NCBI GenBank assembly: GCA_023428035.1
Contig: JAEYZO010000616.1
Span: forward strand, 1-5,144
Source: Pseudomonadota bacterium
Lineage (GTDB): Bacteria; Myxococcota_A; Polyangia; Polyangiales; Ga0077539
Length of the DNA stretch: 5,144 bases
Direction of reading: 5' to 3'
Shown: positions 1-5,144 of the stretch, one piece after another
Position numbering within the stretch: the first letter of the stretch is position 1
How the letters are laid out: each line of letters begins with the position of its first letter
Translations under genes and position numbers: made by a program
Notes under the pieces: generated by a model
What the model was told of the DNA's origin: nothing
What the model saw: only the letters and a program-made list of their open reading frames with translations
The model's database searches: none

Positions 1-404
1 CGCCCGCGCAGCCCGTCGCGGTCGCCGACGCTTCGGCCGCCGCGAGGGCTGACGGGCCACGCGCCGAGCTGACCGACCCCCGCTACCGCATCGTCGCGGA
101 GATCTCTGAGGGCACCGGCGAGAACCCCGCGACGCTCAACGTCGAGCTCCGCGGCGGAGAGGGCTACCACGTGAACGAGCAGTACCCGATCGCGCTCGAC
201 CTTGACGTGCGCAACGGGCAGGCGCCGCGCCCCACGATGCGCCGGGGCGACGCCGCGGAGTTCACGCAGGCCGTCGCGCGCTTCACGACGCCCATCCAGA
301 ACGCGGGGCCGGGCACCGAGGTCGCGGGGCGCTTCCGCTTCGCGGTGTGCACCGCGGAGAACTGCGTGCCCGAGACGCGGAACTTCGTCGTCGCGCTACG
401 GTGA
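1..404 (+). CDS. Exported DsbD-alpha-like domain protein, C-terminal part (5' end outside window)
   Basis: The reading frame is open from the left edge (first full codon at 3) to a TGA at 402-404, giving 133 visible residues. The first ~20 are Ala/Pro-rich, like the linker after a signal peptide or lipobox, then comes a compact beta-rich domain. It contains GYHVNEQYP and, near the end, FAVCTAENCVPE, with Cys codons at 348-350 and 363-365 (C-x4-C). This arrangement resembles the N-terminal (alpha) domain of the thiol:disulfide interchange protein DsbD, where a Cys pair in a similar immunoglobulin-like fold passes electrons to periplasmic partners. From the sequence I see the Cys pair and the general pattern; a redox role is inferred. 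There is no DsbD membrane domain downstream, so this is probably a stand-alone periplasmic or lipoprotein version. An internal ATG at 171 lies inside the domain and is not the start. The Uma2 gene follows after 16 nt in the same direction. Confidence 0.6.
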   Translation, partial: PAQPVAVADASAAARADGPRAELTDPRYRIVAEISEGTGENPATLNVELRGGEGYHVNEQYPIALDLDVRNGQAPRPTMRRGDAAEFTQAVARFTTPIQNAGPGTEVAGRFRFAVCTAENCVPETRNFVVALR

Positions 405-420
405 TACCCTCGGGATCGCC

Positions 421-1122
421 ATGAGCGGCGACGCTGCGAGTCGGATCGATGCGGAGGCTCCCGCGGGGTGGGTCCTCGACGACGACGAGGAGCGCATGCC
501 CGAGAGCCCGCTGCAGACGAAGATCTGCGACCTCCTCAAGCTCATCCTCGAATACTGGTGCGCGCGCCGCGGCGCCGACGCGCTGGTGGGCGGCAACATC
601 GCGCTCCGCTGGGACAAGGCCCACCCGAGCCACGGCGTCGACCCCGACGTGTACCTGGTCGAGCCCGCGCCGCCGATGCGGCTGTCGGAGAGGAGCATCC
701 GCACGTGGGTGAAGGGGCACCACCCTCCGCGCGTCGCCGTCGAGGTGGTGAGCGAGGGCACCGCCACGGTCGACTACGAAGACAAGCCCGCGCGCTACGA
801 CCGGAGCAAGACCCGCGAGGTCTGGGTCTTCGACCCGGAGATGCTCGGCCCCGGAGGCGGGGGGGGCGCGTTCCGCTTGCAGGTGTGGAGGCGCGGTCCG
901 CGAGGCGGGTTTCGCCGCGTGTACGCGGGGGAGGGGCCCGCGCGAACCGAGGAGCTCGGGGCGTGGCTGGTGGTGACCGACGACGGGATGCGGCTGCGGG
1001 TCAGCGACGACGCCCAGGGCACGCAGCTCTGGCCGACGGAGGCGGAGGCGGCGCTCGCGAGGGAGCAGGCCGCCCTCGCGGAGATTGAGCGGCTCCGCGC
1101 GGAGCTCGCGCGTCGCGGGTGA
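421..1122 (+). CDS. Uma2-family (DUF820) putative endonuclease
   Basis: A 233-residue protein of the Uma2/DUF820 family, whose fold belongs to the PD-(D/E)xK nuclease superfamily; cellular targets are largely unknown. Visible family features are RMPESPLQ at ~25-32, a helix (33-49), VGGNIALRWD (57-66), the acidic VDPDVYLVEP (73-82, with D76), VAVEVVSEGT (105-114, with E108), DYEDKPARYDRSKTREVWVFDP (118-139, with K122) and an Ala/Glu-rich coiled tail from ~206. D76, E108 and K122 are the best candidates for the active site. The ATG at 421 has no clear Shine-Dalgarno; the next in-frame ATG (496) would cut into the conserved ERMPES segment, so 421 is preferred. A five-glycine loop (145-149) follows the DP motif and is encoded by a run including eight G. 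It follows the DsbD-like gene by 16 nt, but shared function is not implied. It may be cytoplasmic, as no signal peptide is seen. The family call is fairly secure; actual nuclease activity is inferred. Confidence 0.85.
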   Translation: MSGDAASRIDAEAPAGWVLDDDEERMPESPLQTKICDLLKLILEYWCARRGADALVGGNIALRWDKAHPSHGVDPDVYLVEPAPPMRLSERSIRTWVKGHHPPRVAVEVVSEGTATVDYEDKPARYDRSKTREVWVFDPEMLGPGGGGGAFRLQVWRRGPRGGFRRVYAGEGPARTEELGAWLVVTDDGMRLRVSDDAQGTQLWPTEAEAALAREQAALAEIERLRAELARRG

Positions 1123-1126
1123 GCGG

Positions 1127-2254
1127 CTACGGCGGCACCGGCGCCGGGCAGCCGAACGCGGCCACCAATTGCGACCCGCCCGACGCGCTACGCACCGTGT
1201 CGCAGGTGCGGCCGTAGAACCGGATCTCGCGGTGCCCGTCGCCGGACCAGTCCCACCCGTCGAGCTGACCCGTGTCGTGGATCAGGCTCGTCCCGTCGAG
1301 GCGAACGTCGACGAGGTTCGGGTCCGGAGGCGCGTGGTCGAGGTGGAAGCGGCACTCCACCAGCGACGAGGTCACCTGCGAGAACTCGCTCACCAGCTCC
1401 GTCGCCGTCGCGGCGGAGTAGTACCGCGGCGGCGTCGGGCGCGGGCGCCCACCCGCGGCGGCCATCGCGTCGAGCACGTCGCCGTAGTCCTGCACGCCGT
1501 TCAAGCCGATCACGTAGGTCGCGATGCCCGCCGTGTGGAGCGCCTGCACCGCGGCCACGGTGCGGTCGCCGTCGAGGCAGTTGATCGGACCCCACACGTT
1601 GTTCTGCGTACACACCACCGGGTTCGGCGAGGTGCAGCGGCAGCCCTCCTGCTCGACGCCCTCGTTGCAGTTGGGCGCGCCGTCGGTCGCGAGGATCACG
1701 TAGCGCTCCCCGTCGAGGTCAGGCACCGACTGGTACCAGCGCCGCGCGACGTCGAGCGCCGCGTAGGTCGGCGTCGCGCCCAGCGGGAGGTTCGCCCCCA
1801 GCGCCTGCAGGATCGCGTTGCCCGTGCGGTACGCGGGCTCCACCGCCAGCCGCGCCGACACCGCGCAGCTCGTCGCGGGCACGTCGGGCGCGTCGCGCGC
1901 CGCGGGCTGCGGAAAGACCGCGAGGCCCACCGCGAGGTTCGACTCCACGCGGGGCAGCACCGCCCGCAGCGCGTTGAGGAGCGCCGTCCACTTCACCTGC
2001 CCGTCGGTGGTCTGCTGCGCCATCGAGCCCGAGCGGTCGATGAGCAGCACCGCAGTCGCGCGACGTCGCGTGAGGGTCATCGCCGTGCCGCCGCAGGAGA
2101 CGTCGCTGTTGCGGATCGGGATCGCGTCGGGGCGGCGGTACATCCCCGTGTCCGCTTCGAGGCCCGCGTCCCAGTCGTCGAGGATGTCAGGGCGCTCCTT
2201 GCCGGAGCAGGCGCAGAGCGCGGCGAGGGCGACGGCGGTGAGCGGCGCTCGCAT
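1127..2254 (-). CDS. von Willebrand factor A domain lipoprotein
   Basis: A 375-residue exported protein. The N-terminus has a short hydrophobic segment (residues 3-16) ending in LCAC, a plausible lipobox with C16 as the lipidated residue (C14 is an alternative), followed by an Asp-rich linker. The vWA domain covers about 66-298. It opens with VLLIDRSGSM, giving the MIDAS metal site D73-x-S75-x-S77, continued by the threonines of GATPT (159-163) and by D191 in ILATDGAPN. A Cys-rich insertion follows (C196, C205, C207, C215, C226), likely disulfide-bonded outside the cytoplasm. Residues ~299-375 form a second small beta-rich domain with paired Cys (C301, C351, C369), a C-terminal unit I recall from myxobacterial vWA lipoproteins. 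vWA domains usually bind proteins through the metal site; the partner here is unknown. The ATG at 2254 lies 33 nt after the CPBP stop, with only a weak GA-rich stretch before it. The gene may be the last in a four-gene - strand run. There is no MYXO-CTERM tail. Confidence 0.85.
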   Translation of the reverse strand: MRAPLTAVALAALCACSGKERPDILDDWDAGLEADTGMYRRPDAIPIRNSDVSCGGTAMTLTRRRATAVLLIDRSGSMAQQTTDGQVKWTALLNALRAVLPRVESNLAVGLAVFPQPAARDAPDVPATSCAVSARLAVEPAYRTGNAILQALGANLPLGATPTYAALDVARRWYQSVPDLDGERYVILATDGAPNCNEGVEQEGCRCTSPNPVVCTQNNVWGPINCLDGDRTVAAVQALHTAGIATYVIGLNGVQDYGDVLDAMAAAGGRPRPTPPRYYSAATATELVSEFSQVTSSLVECRFHLDHAPPDPNLVDVRLDGTSLIHDTGQLDGWDWSGDGHREIRFYGRTCDTVRSASGGSQLVAAFGCPAPVPP

Positions 2255-2287
2255 CGCCGTCGAGCATCCCGGCCGTGGGGCGCCCGG

Positions 2288-3010
2288 TCAATGGAGGGTG
2301 ATGACGTTCCGGATCTGGAAGGGCGCCCACAACCCCAGCAGGAAGTAGCTGAACATCGCGTGCGACAGGATCGACGGCACCAGCGACCCGCGCCACCGCG
2401 CCAGCGCCGCCCAGAGGAAGCCCGCGGGCAGCGCGAGGAGCGCGAGGGAGACGTTCCCCGTGAGGAGCTGAGAGAGCGGGAACAGCGCCCCCGCGGCGAC
2501 GAAGCCCCGGGTGCTCCCGAGTCGGTCGGAGAGCCACCGCTGCGCCCCCGCGCGCCAGGCGACCTCTTCGAGCACCGCGATGCCGAGGGTGGCGAGGGTG
2601 CGGTTCGGCCCCGAAGGGAGCGCCGCCGTGCGACCGAGGGCCTTGCAGGCGTGGGAGCGAACGAGCTCGGTGAAGGCGTGCACGCCGCTCGTGTTCGGGT
2701 TGTCGACGAGGGGCCCGTCGACGGTGCAGGCCCGGAGGAAGTTCGCCGGCGCGATGAGGTACTCCGTCGCGCCCTTGAAGAGGTAGGCGAGCACCACCCC
2801 GGTGATGAGCCCGATGGCGGGGTCGCCCTGCTGGTAGCGGAAGGCGGCCTTGAGCTCGCCGTCGTCGTGCAGGGCGTAGAGGGCGCCCGCGGCGACCACG
2901 GCGTAGCCCGCGGCGAGGATGATCCACAGCGCCAGGCCTCCGACGCGGAACGAGACCGCGGGCACGAGTACGCAGACGGCGAGGAGGGCCCAGCGCGCGG
3001 TGTTGTTCAC
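2288..3010 (-). CDS. CPBP family (CAAX/Abi-like) glutamic-type intramembrane protease, divergent
   Basis: A 240-residue polytopic membrane protein. Hydrophobic segments lie at about 7-20, 25-46, 65-78, 138-150, 170-184, 186-203 and 212-228. The diagnostic motif EEVAWR (E148, E149, R153) sits in the fourth segment, as in CPBP/Rce1-type proteases, where the glutamate activates water for peptide cleavage within the membrane. The second motif, normally FxxxH, reads FPLSQ (F177-Q181), and the last, commonly HxxxN or HxxxD, reads HAMFS (H217, S221). So one His and the final polar residue are changed. A polar loop of about 55 residues between segments three and four carries two Cys (C95, C122). The GTG at 3010 is chosen because the first hydrophobic segment begins just after it; no good Shine-Dalgarno precedes it. 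It stands 59 nt after the lamin-tail lipoprotein and 33 nt before the vWA gene. CPBP membership is well supported; catalytic activity and substrate are uncertain. One possibility is processing of MYXO-CTERM proteins. Confidence 0.82.
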   Translation of the reverse strand: MNNTARWALLAVCVLVPAVSFRVGGLALWIILAAGYAVVAAGALYALHDDGELKAAFRYQQGDPAIGLITGVVLAYLFKGATEYLIAPANFLRACTVDGPLVDNPNTSGVHAFTELVRSHACKALGRTAALPSGPNRTLATLGIAVLEEVAWRAGAQRWLSDRLGSTRGFVAAGALFPLSQLLTGNVSLALLALPAGFLWAALARWRGSLVPSILSHAMFSYFLLGLWAPFQIRNVITLH

Positions 3011-3028
3011 GGGCGGAGTGGTAGTACA

Positions 3029-3060
3029 GGCCCGCGCGCGGTGTCACCGGCGCGCGGGTC
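3029..3060 (-). terminator. GC-rich hairpin between lamin-tail lipoprotein and CPBP genes
   Basis: An inverted repeat begins about 10 nt after the lipoprotein stop codon. The arms CCCGCGCGC (3031-3039) and GCGCGCGGG (3050-3058) pair perfectly; the stem continues inside with GGT/ACC after one bulged base and outside with one wobble and one G-C pair. No T-tract follows on the - strand, so it is not a textbook intrinsic terminator. It could still reduce read-through into the CPBP gene, protect the 3' end of the upstream message, or have no function in such GC-rich DNA. Confidence 0.35.
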
Positions 3061-3069
3061 GGGGTGAGC

Positions 3070-4380
3070 TCAGTTGCAGGTGCTGGCGGCGCCGGGAGAG
3101 CCGTTCACCGTCACGATGCCGCCGTCGACGGGCGCGGCCGGGGAGCGCGCGCGGAAGGTCGCCATCGCGTTCTCGCTGGTCTCGTCGTGGCCGCCGACGC
3201 CGTTGCCGCCGGTGCGGGTCTCGGTGCCCTCGGAGTAGTCGCAGCGCTCGGTGGTGCCGCCGTTGCTGTTCACCGCGGAGCGCGACTGCGACGCGACGGC
3301 GGTGTCCGGCTGGTACATCGCGGTCCCGCCCGAGGTCATCAGGCGCAGGGCGGTCTTGTCGGGGCCGACGTTGCCCCCAGTCGGAGAGCCGAAGACCACG
3401 ACGTCGATGTCGGTGACGCGGTCCGCGCCCTCGGTCCATTGGAAGAGGATCACGGGCTCGCCGGTGTTGGTGAGGCCCGACGAGGAGCCGACGTTCGACG
3501 CGGTGTCGCGCGCCGTGCGCATCACCGTAGAGGCGGTGCAGGTGCCCACCATCGGGGAAGACCGGGGGAGGTGGAAGTCGGGGCAGCGGCCGTAGACGTC
3601 GTTGAACTCCGCCGGGTGGTTGAGCGCGATCGTCCGGTACTGGCCGGGTCCGATCATCGCCCCCGCGGGGAAGCGCGCGACGAAGTCAGAGTTCGTCACC
3701 GAGGGCGTCGTGACGGCGCCCATGTCGTTCAGGCAGTTGCGCGTCACTACGCAGGCGTAGGTGTTCACGTCGGAGAGGTAGACGTTGGAGAGGTCGATGG
3801 CGGTGGAGGTCGGGTTGTAGATCTCGACCATCTCGGCCTCGTCCGGCAGCGCCGCGAACTCGGTGATGAGGAGGTGCGTGCCGCAGCCGTTCTCGTCGAT
3901 CGCGCCGTCGCAGTCGTCGTCGCGGCCGTTGCAGGTCTCGGTCGTCGCCACGCACGCGTCGGTCGCGGGGCCCGTGTCGGTCGGGCCAGTGTCCGCGGGA
4001 CCAGTGTCCGCGGGGCCCGTGTCCGCGGGGCCCGTGTCGGTGCCGCTGTCCATGGGGCGCGCGTCGAGGGGGCCCGCGTCGATGGGGCCGGTGTCGGGCG
4101 GGCCGGTGTCGGTCGGGCCGGTGTCGGTGCCGGCGTCTTCCATCGATCCAGTGTCGGTCGGGCCGGTGTCGGCAGGGCCCGTGTCCGTGCCCGTGTCCTG
4201 AGTGGTGACGTCGGGCGCGCCCGTGTCGCCGCCTGCGTCGACCACGGCGTCGACCCTCGCGTCGGAGGTGGAGCCATCGGAGGTCGCCGCGTCGACCGGG
4301 TTGGTGCCCACGTTGACGGGGTCGCTGTTACAGCCCGCCACGAGGGCGCCAGCCACCAGGAACAGATGCGACTTCTTCAT
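3070..4380 (-). CDS. Lipoprotein with DTGP-repeat linker, MopE-like metal-binding motif and lamin-tail-like domain
   Basis: A 436-residue surface lipoprotein. The start is set by the signal sequence MKKSHLFLVAGALVAGC, where VAGC is a good lipobox (C17), and by GGTGGAG 10 nt upstream; an in-frame ATG at 4464 would add 28 residues without signal character. Order: lipid anchor; Asp/Thr/Ala-rich stretch (20-61); linker of DTGP-type pentads (62-139); MopE-type motif CNGRDDDCDGAIDENGC (150-166), whose clustered Asp residues suggest calcium or other metal binding; then from ~168 HLLITEFAALPDEAEMVEIYNP, typical of the lamin-tail (LTD) beta-sandwich found in many secreted bacterial proteins. The remaining ~270 residues include further Cys (C210, C216, C266, C281, C380, C435), consistent with disulfides outside the cytoplasm. 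The linker probably holds the globular part away from the outer membrane. It lies 119 nt after the MYXO-CTERM gene and 59 nt before the CPBP gene. Its molecular role is unknown; adhesion or scaffold roles are guesses. Confidence 0.82.
   Translation of the reverse strand: MKKSHLFLVAGALVAGCNSDPVNVGTNPVDAATSDGSTSDARVDAVVDAGGDTGAPDVTTQDTGTDTGPADTGPTDTGSMEDAGTDTGPTDTGPPDTGPIDAGPLDARPMDSGTDTGPADTGPADTGPADTGPTDTGPATDACVATTETCNGRDDDCDGAIDENGCGTHLLITEFAALPDEAEMVEIYNPTSTAIDLSNVYLSDVNTYACVVTRNCLNDMGAVTTPSVTNSDFVARFPAGAMIGPGQYRTIALNHPAEFNDVYGRCPDFHLPRSSPMVGTCTASTVMRTARDTASNVGSSSGLTNTGEPVILFQWTEGADRVTDIDVVVFGSPTGGNVGPDKTALRLMTSGGTAMYQPDTAVASQSRSAVNSNGGTTERCDYSEGTETRTGGNGVGGHDETSENAMATFRARSPAAPVDGGIVTVNGSPGAASTCN
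3883..3933 (-). other. MopE-like Asp/Cys metal-binding motif in the lipoprotein
   Basis: Residues 150-166 read CNGRDDDCDGAIDENGC. The CNGxDDDCDGxxDE pattern is the recurrent putative metal-binding motif named after MopE and is common in myxobacterial secreted proteins. The Asp cluster resembles a calcium-binding loop and the Cys residues may form a disulfide. The pattern is seen directly; metal identity is inferred. Confidence 0.75.
3964..4197 (-). repeat. In-frame tandem repeat coding D-T-G-P-x pentads
   Basis: Residues 62-139 of the lipoprotein are built of units beginning with Asp, mostly DTGPx (15 nt), with occasional four-residue (DTGT, DAGT, DSGT) and degenerate (DAGPL, DARPM) units. 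The most regular block is five consecutive DTGPx units at residues 115-139 (3964-4038), in which neighbouring 15-bp copies are nearly identical. The older-looking units are in the middle. The product is a flexible, acidic, Pro/Gly-rich linker. Near-identical copies make unit gain or loss by slippage likely. Confidence 0.9.
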
Positions 4381-4390
4381 GGAAGGATTT

Positions 4391-4397
4391 CTCCACC
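4391..4397 (-). promoter_or_regulatory. Ribosome binding site of the DTGP-repeat lipoprotein
   Basis: On the - strand GGTGGAG lies 10 nt before the ATG at 4380. It is the clearest Shine-Dalgarno-like sequence in the - strand cluster and supports the start giving the MKKSHLF signal peptide over the upstream ATG at 4464. Confidence 0.55.
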
Positions 4398-4453
4398 GCG
4401 AGGTGAAGGGAGGGACGACTCGCGGCGGCGTCCCGTCTATCAGAATCCATCGC

Positions 4454-4475
4454 GTCGCGCACACCTCAGCGCGAC
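4454..4475. promoter_or_regulatory. Perfect 7-bp inverted repeat in the 119-nt intergenic gap
   Basis: GTCGCGC (4454-4460) and GCGCGAC (4469-4475) are exact reverse complements separated by 8 nt. The element lies 25-46 nt downstream of the MYXO-CTERM gene's stop and 74 nt before the lipoprotein start. It could be a weak terminator hairpin (no T-tract is present) or an operator for a dimeric regulator of the lipoprotein gene. I could not place a convincing promoter beside it, and chance occurrence in GC-rich DNA is possible. Confidence 0.25.
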
Positions 4476-4499
4476 TTCGTGCCTCACCTCACCGGCCTG

Positions 4500-5144
4500 T
4501 CACCGTCGTCGCCGGGCCGACACACAGGCCGCCGCCAGCGCGATCCACCCCCACGCCCTCGGGGCGCCGTGGTTCTTCCCGGCGGCGGTGCAGCGGCAGC
4601 CTTCGTGGTTCGAGGGCGGGGCGAGCACCGCGGCGTCGTCGGAGCCGGCGTCGAGGCCCGCGTCGGGTGACGCGAAGAACCTCGCGACGATGGGCCAGCG
4701 GGGCGCGCAGAGGTCGGCGCCGGGCGTGCCGCGCGCGCACCCCGACGGCGCGGAGAGCTCCGAGAAGCGGAGGAGGGGCGTCAGGGTGCGCCCGTCGTCG
4801 GTGGAGCGCGCGAGGCTGTAGCCCTCGCTGAGGTGGTTGCCGCAGACGTAGAGGGCGCCGGCGTGCCACCGCAGGCAGAGCGACTGCGCGCTCGAGACGC
4901 GCTCGAAGGGCCCGCCGTCGACGCTGCGGCGGAGACGGTCGTCCTCGTGGGGGCCTCCGGTCCAGACGGTGCGGCCGTCGCCCGAGAGCGCGAAGCCGAG
5001 CATCGGGCCTCGGGTGCGGGTGACCTCGTCGAAGCTCGCGCCGCCGTCGCGGGTACGGAGGAGCACCGTGGGGCTGCCGAGGATGGGGTCTCCCGCGTCG
5101 GGGTCGTCGACGACCGCGCGGACGTACACAGTGTCGCGGTCGGT
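4500..5144 (-). CDS. MYXO-CTERM surface protein with Asp-box/BNR-like repeats (5' end outside window)
   Basis: The frame is open from the right edge to a TGA at 4500-4502, giving 214 visible residues. Asp-box-like motifs appear as TRDGGASF (31-38), SVDGGPF (74-80) and STDDGRTL (114-121), spaced about 40 residues apart, in the manner of BNR/sialidase-type or photosystem-stability-factor-like beta-propellers. Several Cys (C90, C101, C136, C146) suggest an oxidising location. An Asp/Ala-rich linker (158-175) precedes a MYXO-CTERM-type tail (182-214). The visible part therefore looks like the last blades of a secreted propeller plus its surface-sorting signal. A GTG at 5129 is in frame, but residues before it continue the same style and no signal peptide follows it, so the true start lies beyond the window. 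The signal peptide and remaining blades should be upstream. Ligand or enzyme activity cannot be judged from this part. It is followed, 119 nt on, by the DTGP-repeat lipoprotein. Confidence 0.78.
   Translation of the reverse strand, partial: TDRDTVYVRAVVDDPDAGDPILGSPTVLLRTRDGGASFDEVTRTRGPMLGFALSGDGRTVWTGGPHEDDRLRRSVDGGPFERVSSAQSLCLRWHAGALYVCGNHLSEGYSLARSTDDGRTLTPLLRFSELSAPSGCARGTPGADLCAPRWPIVARFFASPDAGLDAGSDDAAVLAPPSNHEGCRCTAAGKNHGAPRAWGWIALAAACVSARRRR
4503..4601 (-). other. MYXO-CTERM protein-sorting domain
   Basis: The last 33 residues show the three-part pattern of MYXO-CTERM: a Cys motif (GCRC), a short polar/Gly stretch, a hydrophobic helix (AWGWIALAAACVSA) and a final RRRR. In myxobacteria this signal is thought to be cleaved by CPBP-family enzymes (myxosortases), with the Cys region involved in anchoring at the cell surface. 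The pattern is directly visible; processing is inferred from family knowledge. Confidence 0.82.

Noticed and set aside
496..1122. ATG at 496 as start of the Uma2 gene
   Set aside because: The GAGGAG before it is only 3 nt away, and starting there would cut into the conserved ERMPES segment of this Uma2 subgroup.
1138..1147. 10-bp palindrome CCGGCGCCGG near the convergent stops
   Set aside because: It lies inside the vWA coding region, has no loop or T-tract, and such palindromes are expected by chance at this GC content.
1085..3067. Long + strand open frame of 660 codons opposite the vWA and CPBP genes
   Set aside because: The product is Arg/Val/His-rich low-complexity protein without domains, and it is antisense to two genes with clear motifs. 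GC-biased third positions keep this frame open.
3964..4197. Repeat block as a CRISPR array
   Set aside because: The units are 12-15 bp, directly adjacent, in frame and code for a DTGP linker; there are no unique spacers.
4381..4464. Upstream ATG at 4464 as start of the repeat-stalk lipoprotein
   Set aside because: The extra 28 residues are not signal-like and would bury the MKKSHLF signal peptide and lipobox, while the ATG at 4380 has a Shine-Dalgarno-like GGTGGAG.
4437..4465. Promoter for the lipoprotein with TGATAG as -10 box
   Set aside because: The -10 resemblance is partial and the hexamer 17 bp upstream (GGTGTG) is not like a -35 box; not enough to call.
3064..4821. Long + strand open frame of 585 codons opposite the lipoprotein gene
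   Set aside because: It translates the DTGP repeat in antisense (Gly-Ala-Arg-Val type repeats), shows no recognisable fold and runs through an intergenic gap; a shadow of the real gene.
4500..5129. GTG at 5129 as true start of the MYXO-CTERM protein
   Set aside because: No signal peptide follows it, the frame stays open to the window edge, and a MYXO-CTERM protein must be exported, so the start is further upstream.

Overview
The window is very GC-rich and has the third-position G/C bias that keeps long spurious reading frames open on the opposite strand. The proteins point to a myxobacterium (Myxococcota, probably a Polyangiales/Sandaracinaceae-like lineage). They include a MYXO-CTERM-type tail (Cys pair, hydrophobic helix, Arg cluster), a lipoprotein with a long Asp-Thr-Gly-Pro linker and a MopE-like metal-binding motif, a von Willebrand A lipoprotein, a Uma2-family protein of the myxobacterial type and a CPBP intramembrane protease. 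The lineage is inferred from protein style; no rRNA or marker gene is present.

Layout. On the + strand, positions 1-404 hold the C-terminal part of an exported DsbD-alpha-like protein with a C-x4-C pair. It is followed after 16 nt by a complete Uma2-family putative endonuclease (421-1122). The rest is on the - strand. In transcription order these are a MYXO-CTERM surface protein with Asp-box/BNR-like repeats (start lies beyond the right edge; ends at 4500), a lipoprotein with DTGP repeats, a MopE motif and a lamin-tail-like domain (4380-3070), a CPBP-family membrane protease (3010-2288) and a vWA lipoprotein (2254-1127). The two blocks converge with only 4 nt between stop codons. There is no gene-free stretch above 300 nt. 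The largest gap is 119 nt (4381-4499), and no rRNA, tRNA, insertion sequence or CRISPR array was seen.

How the genes may work together. Three of the four - strand products are exported and anchored (one MYXO-CTERM, two lipoproteins) and the fourth is a polytopic CPBP protease, the superfamily to which the proposed MYXO-CTERM-processing myxosortases belong. It is tempting to see a cell-surface module with its own processing enzyme. However, the gaps (119, 59 and 33 nt), two hairpin-like inverted repeats and changes at two conserved CPBP positions mean this is a hypothesis. I see no clear evidence of a wholly new system; the most interesting points are the divergent CPBP protein beside a MYXO-CTERM gene and the repetitive surface linker.
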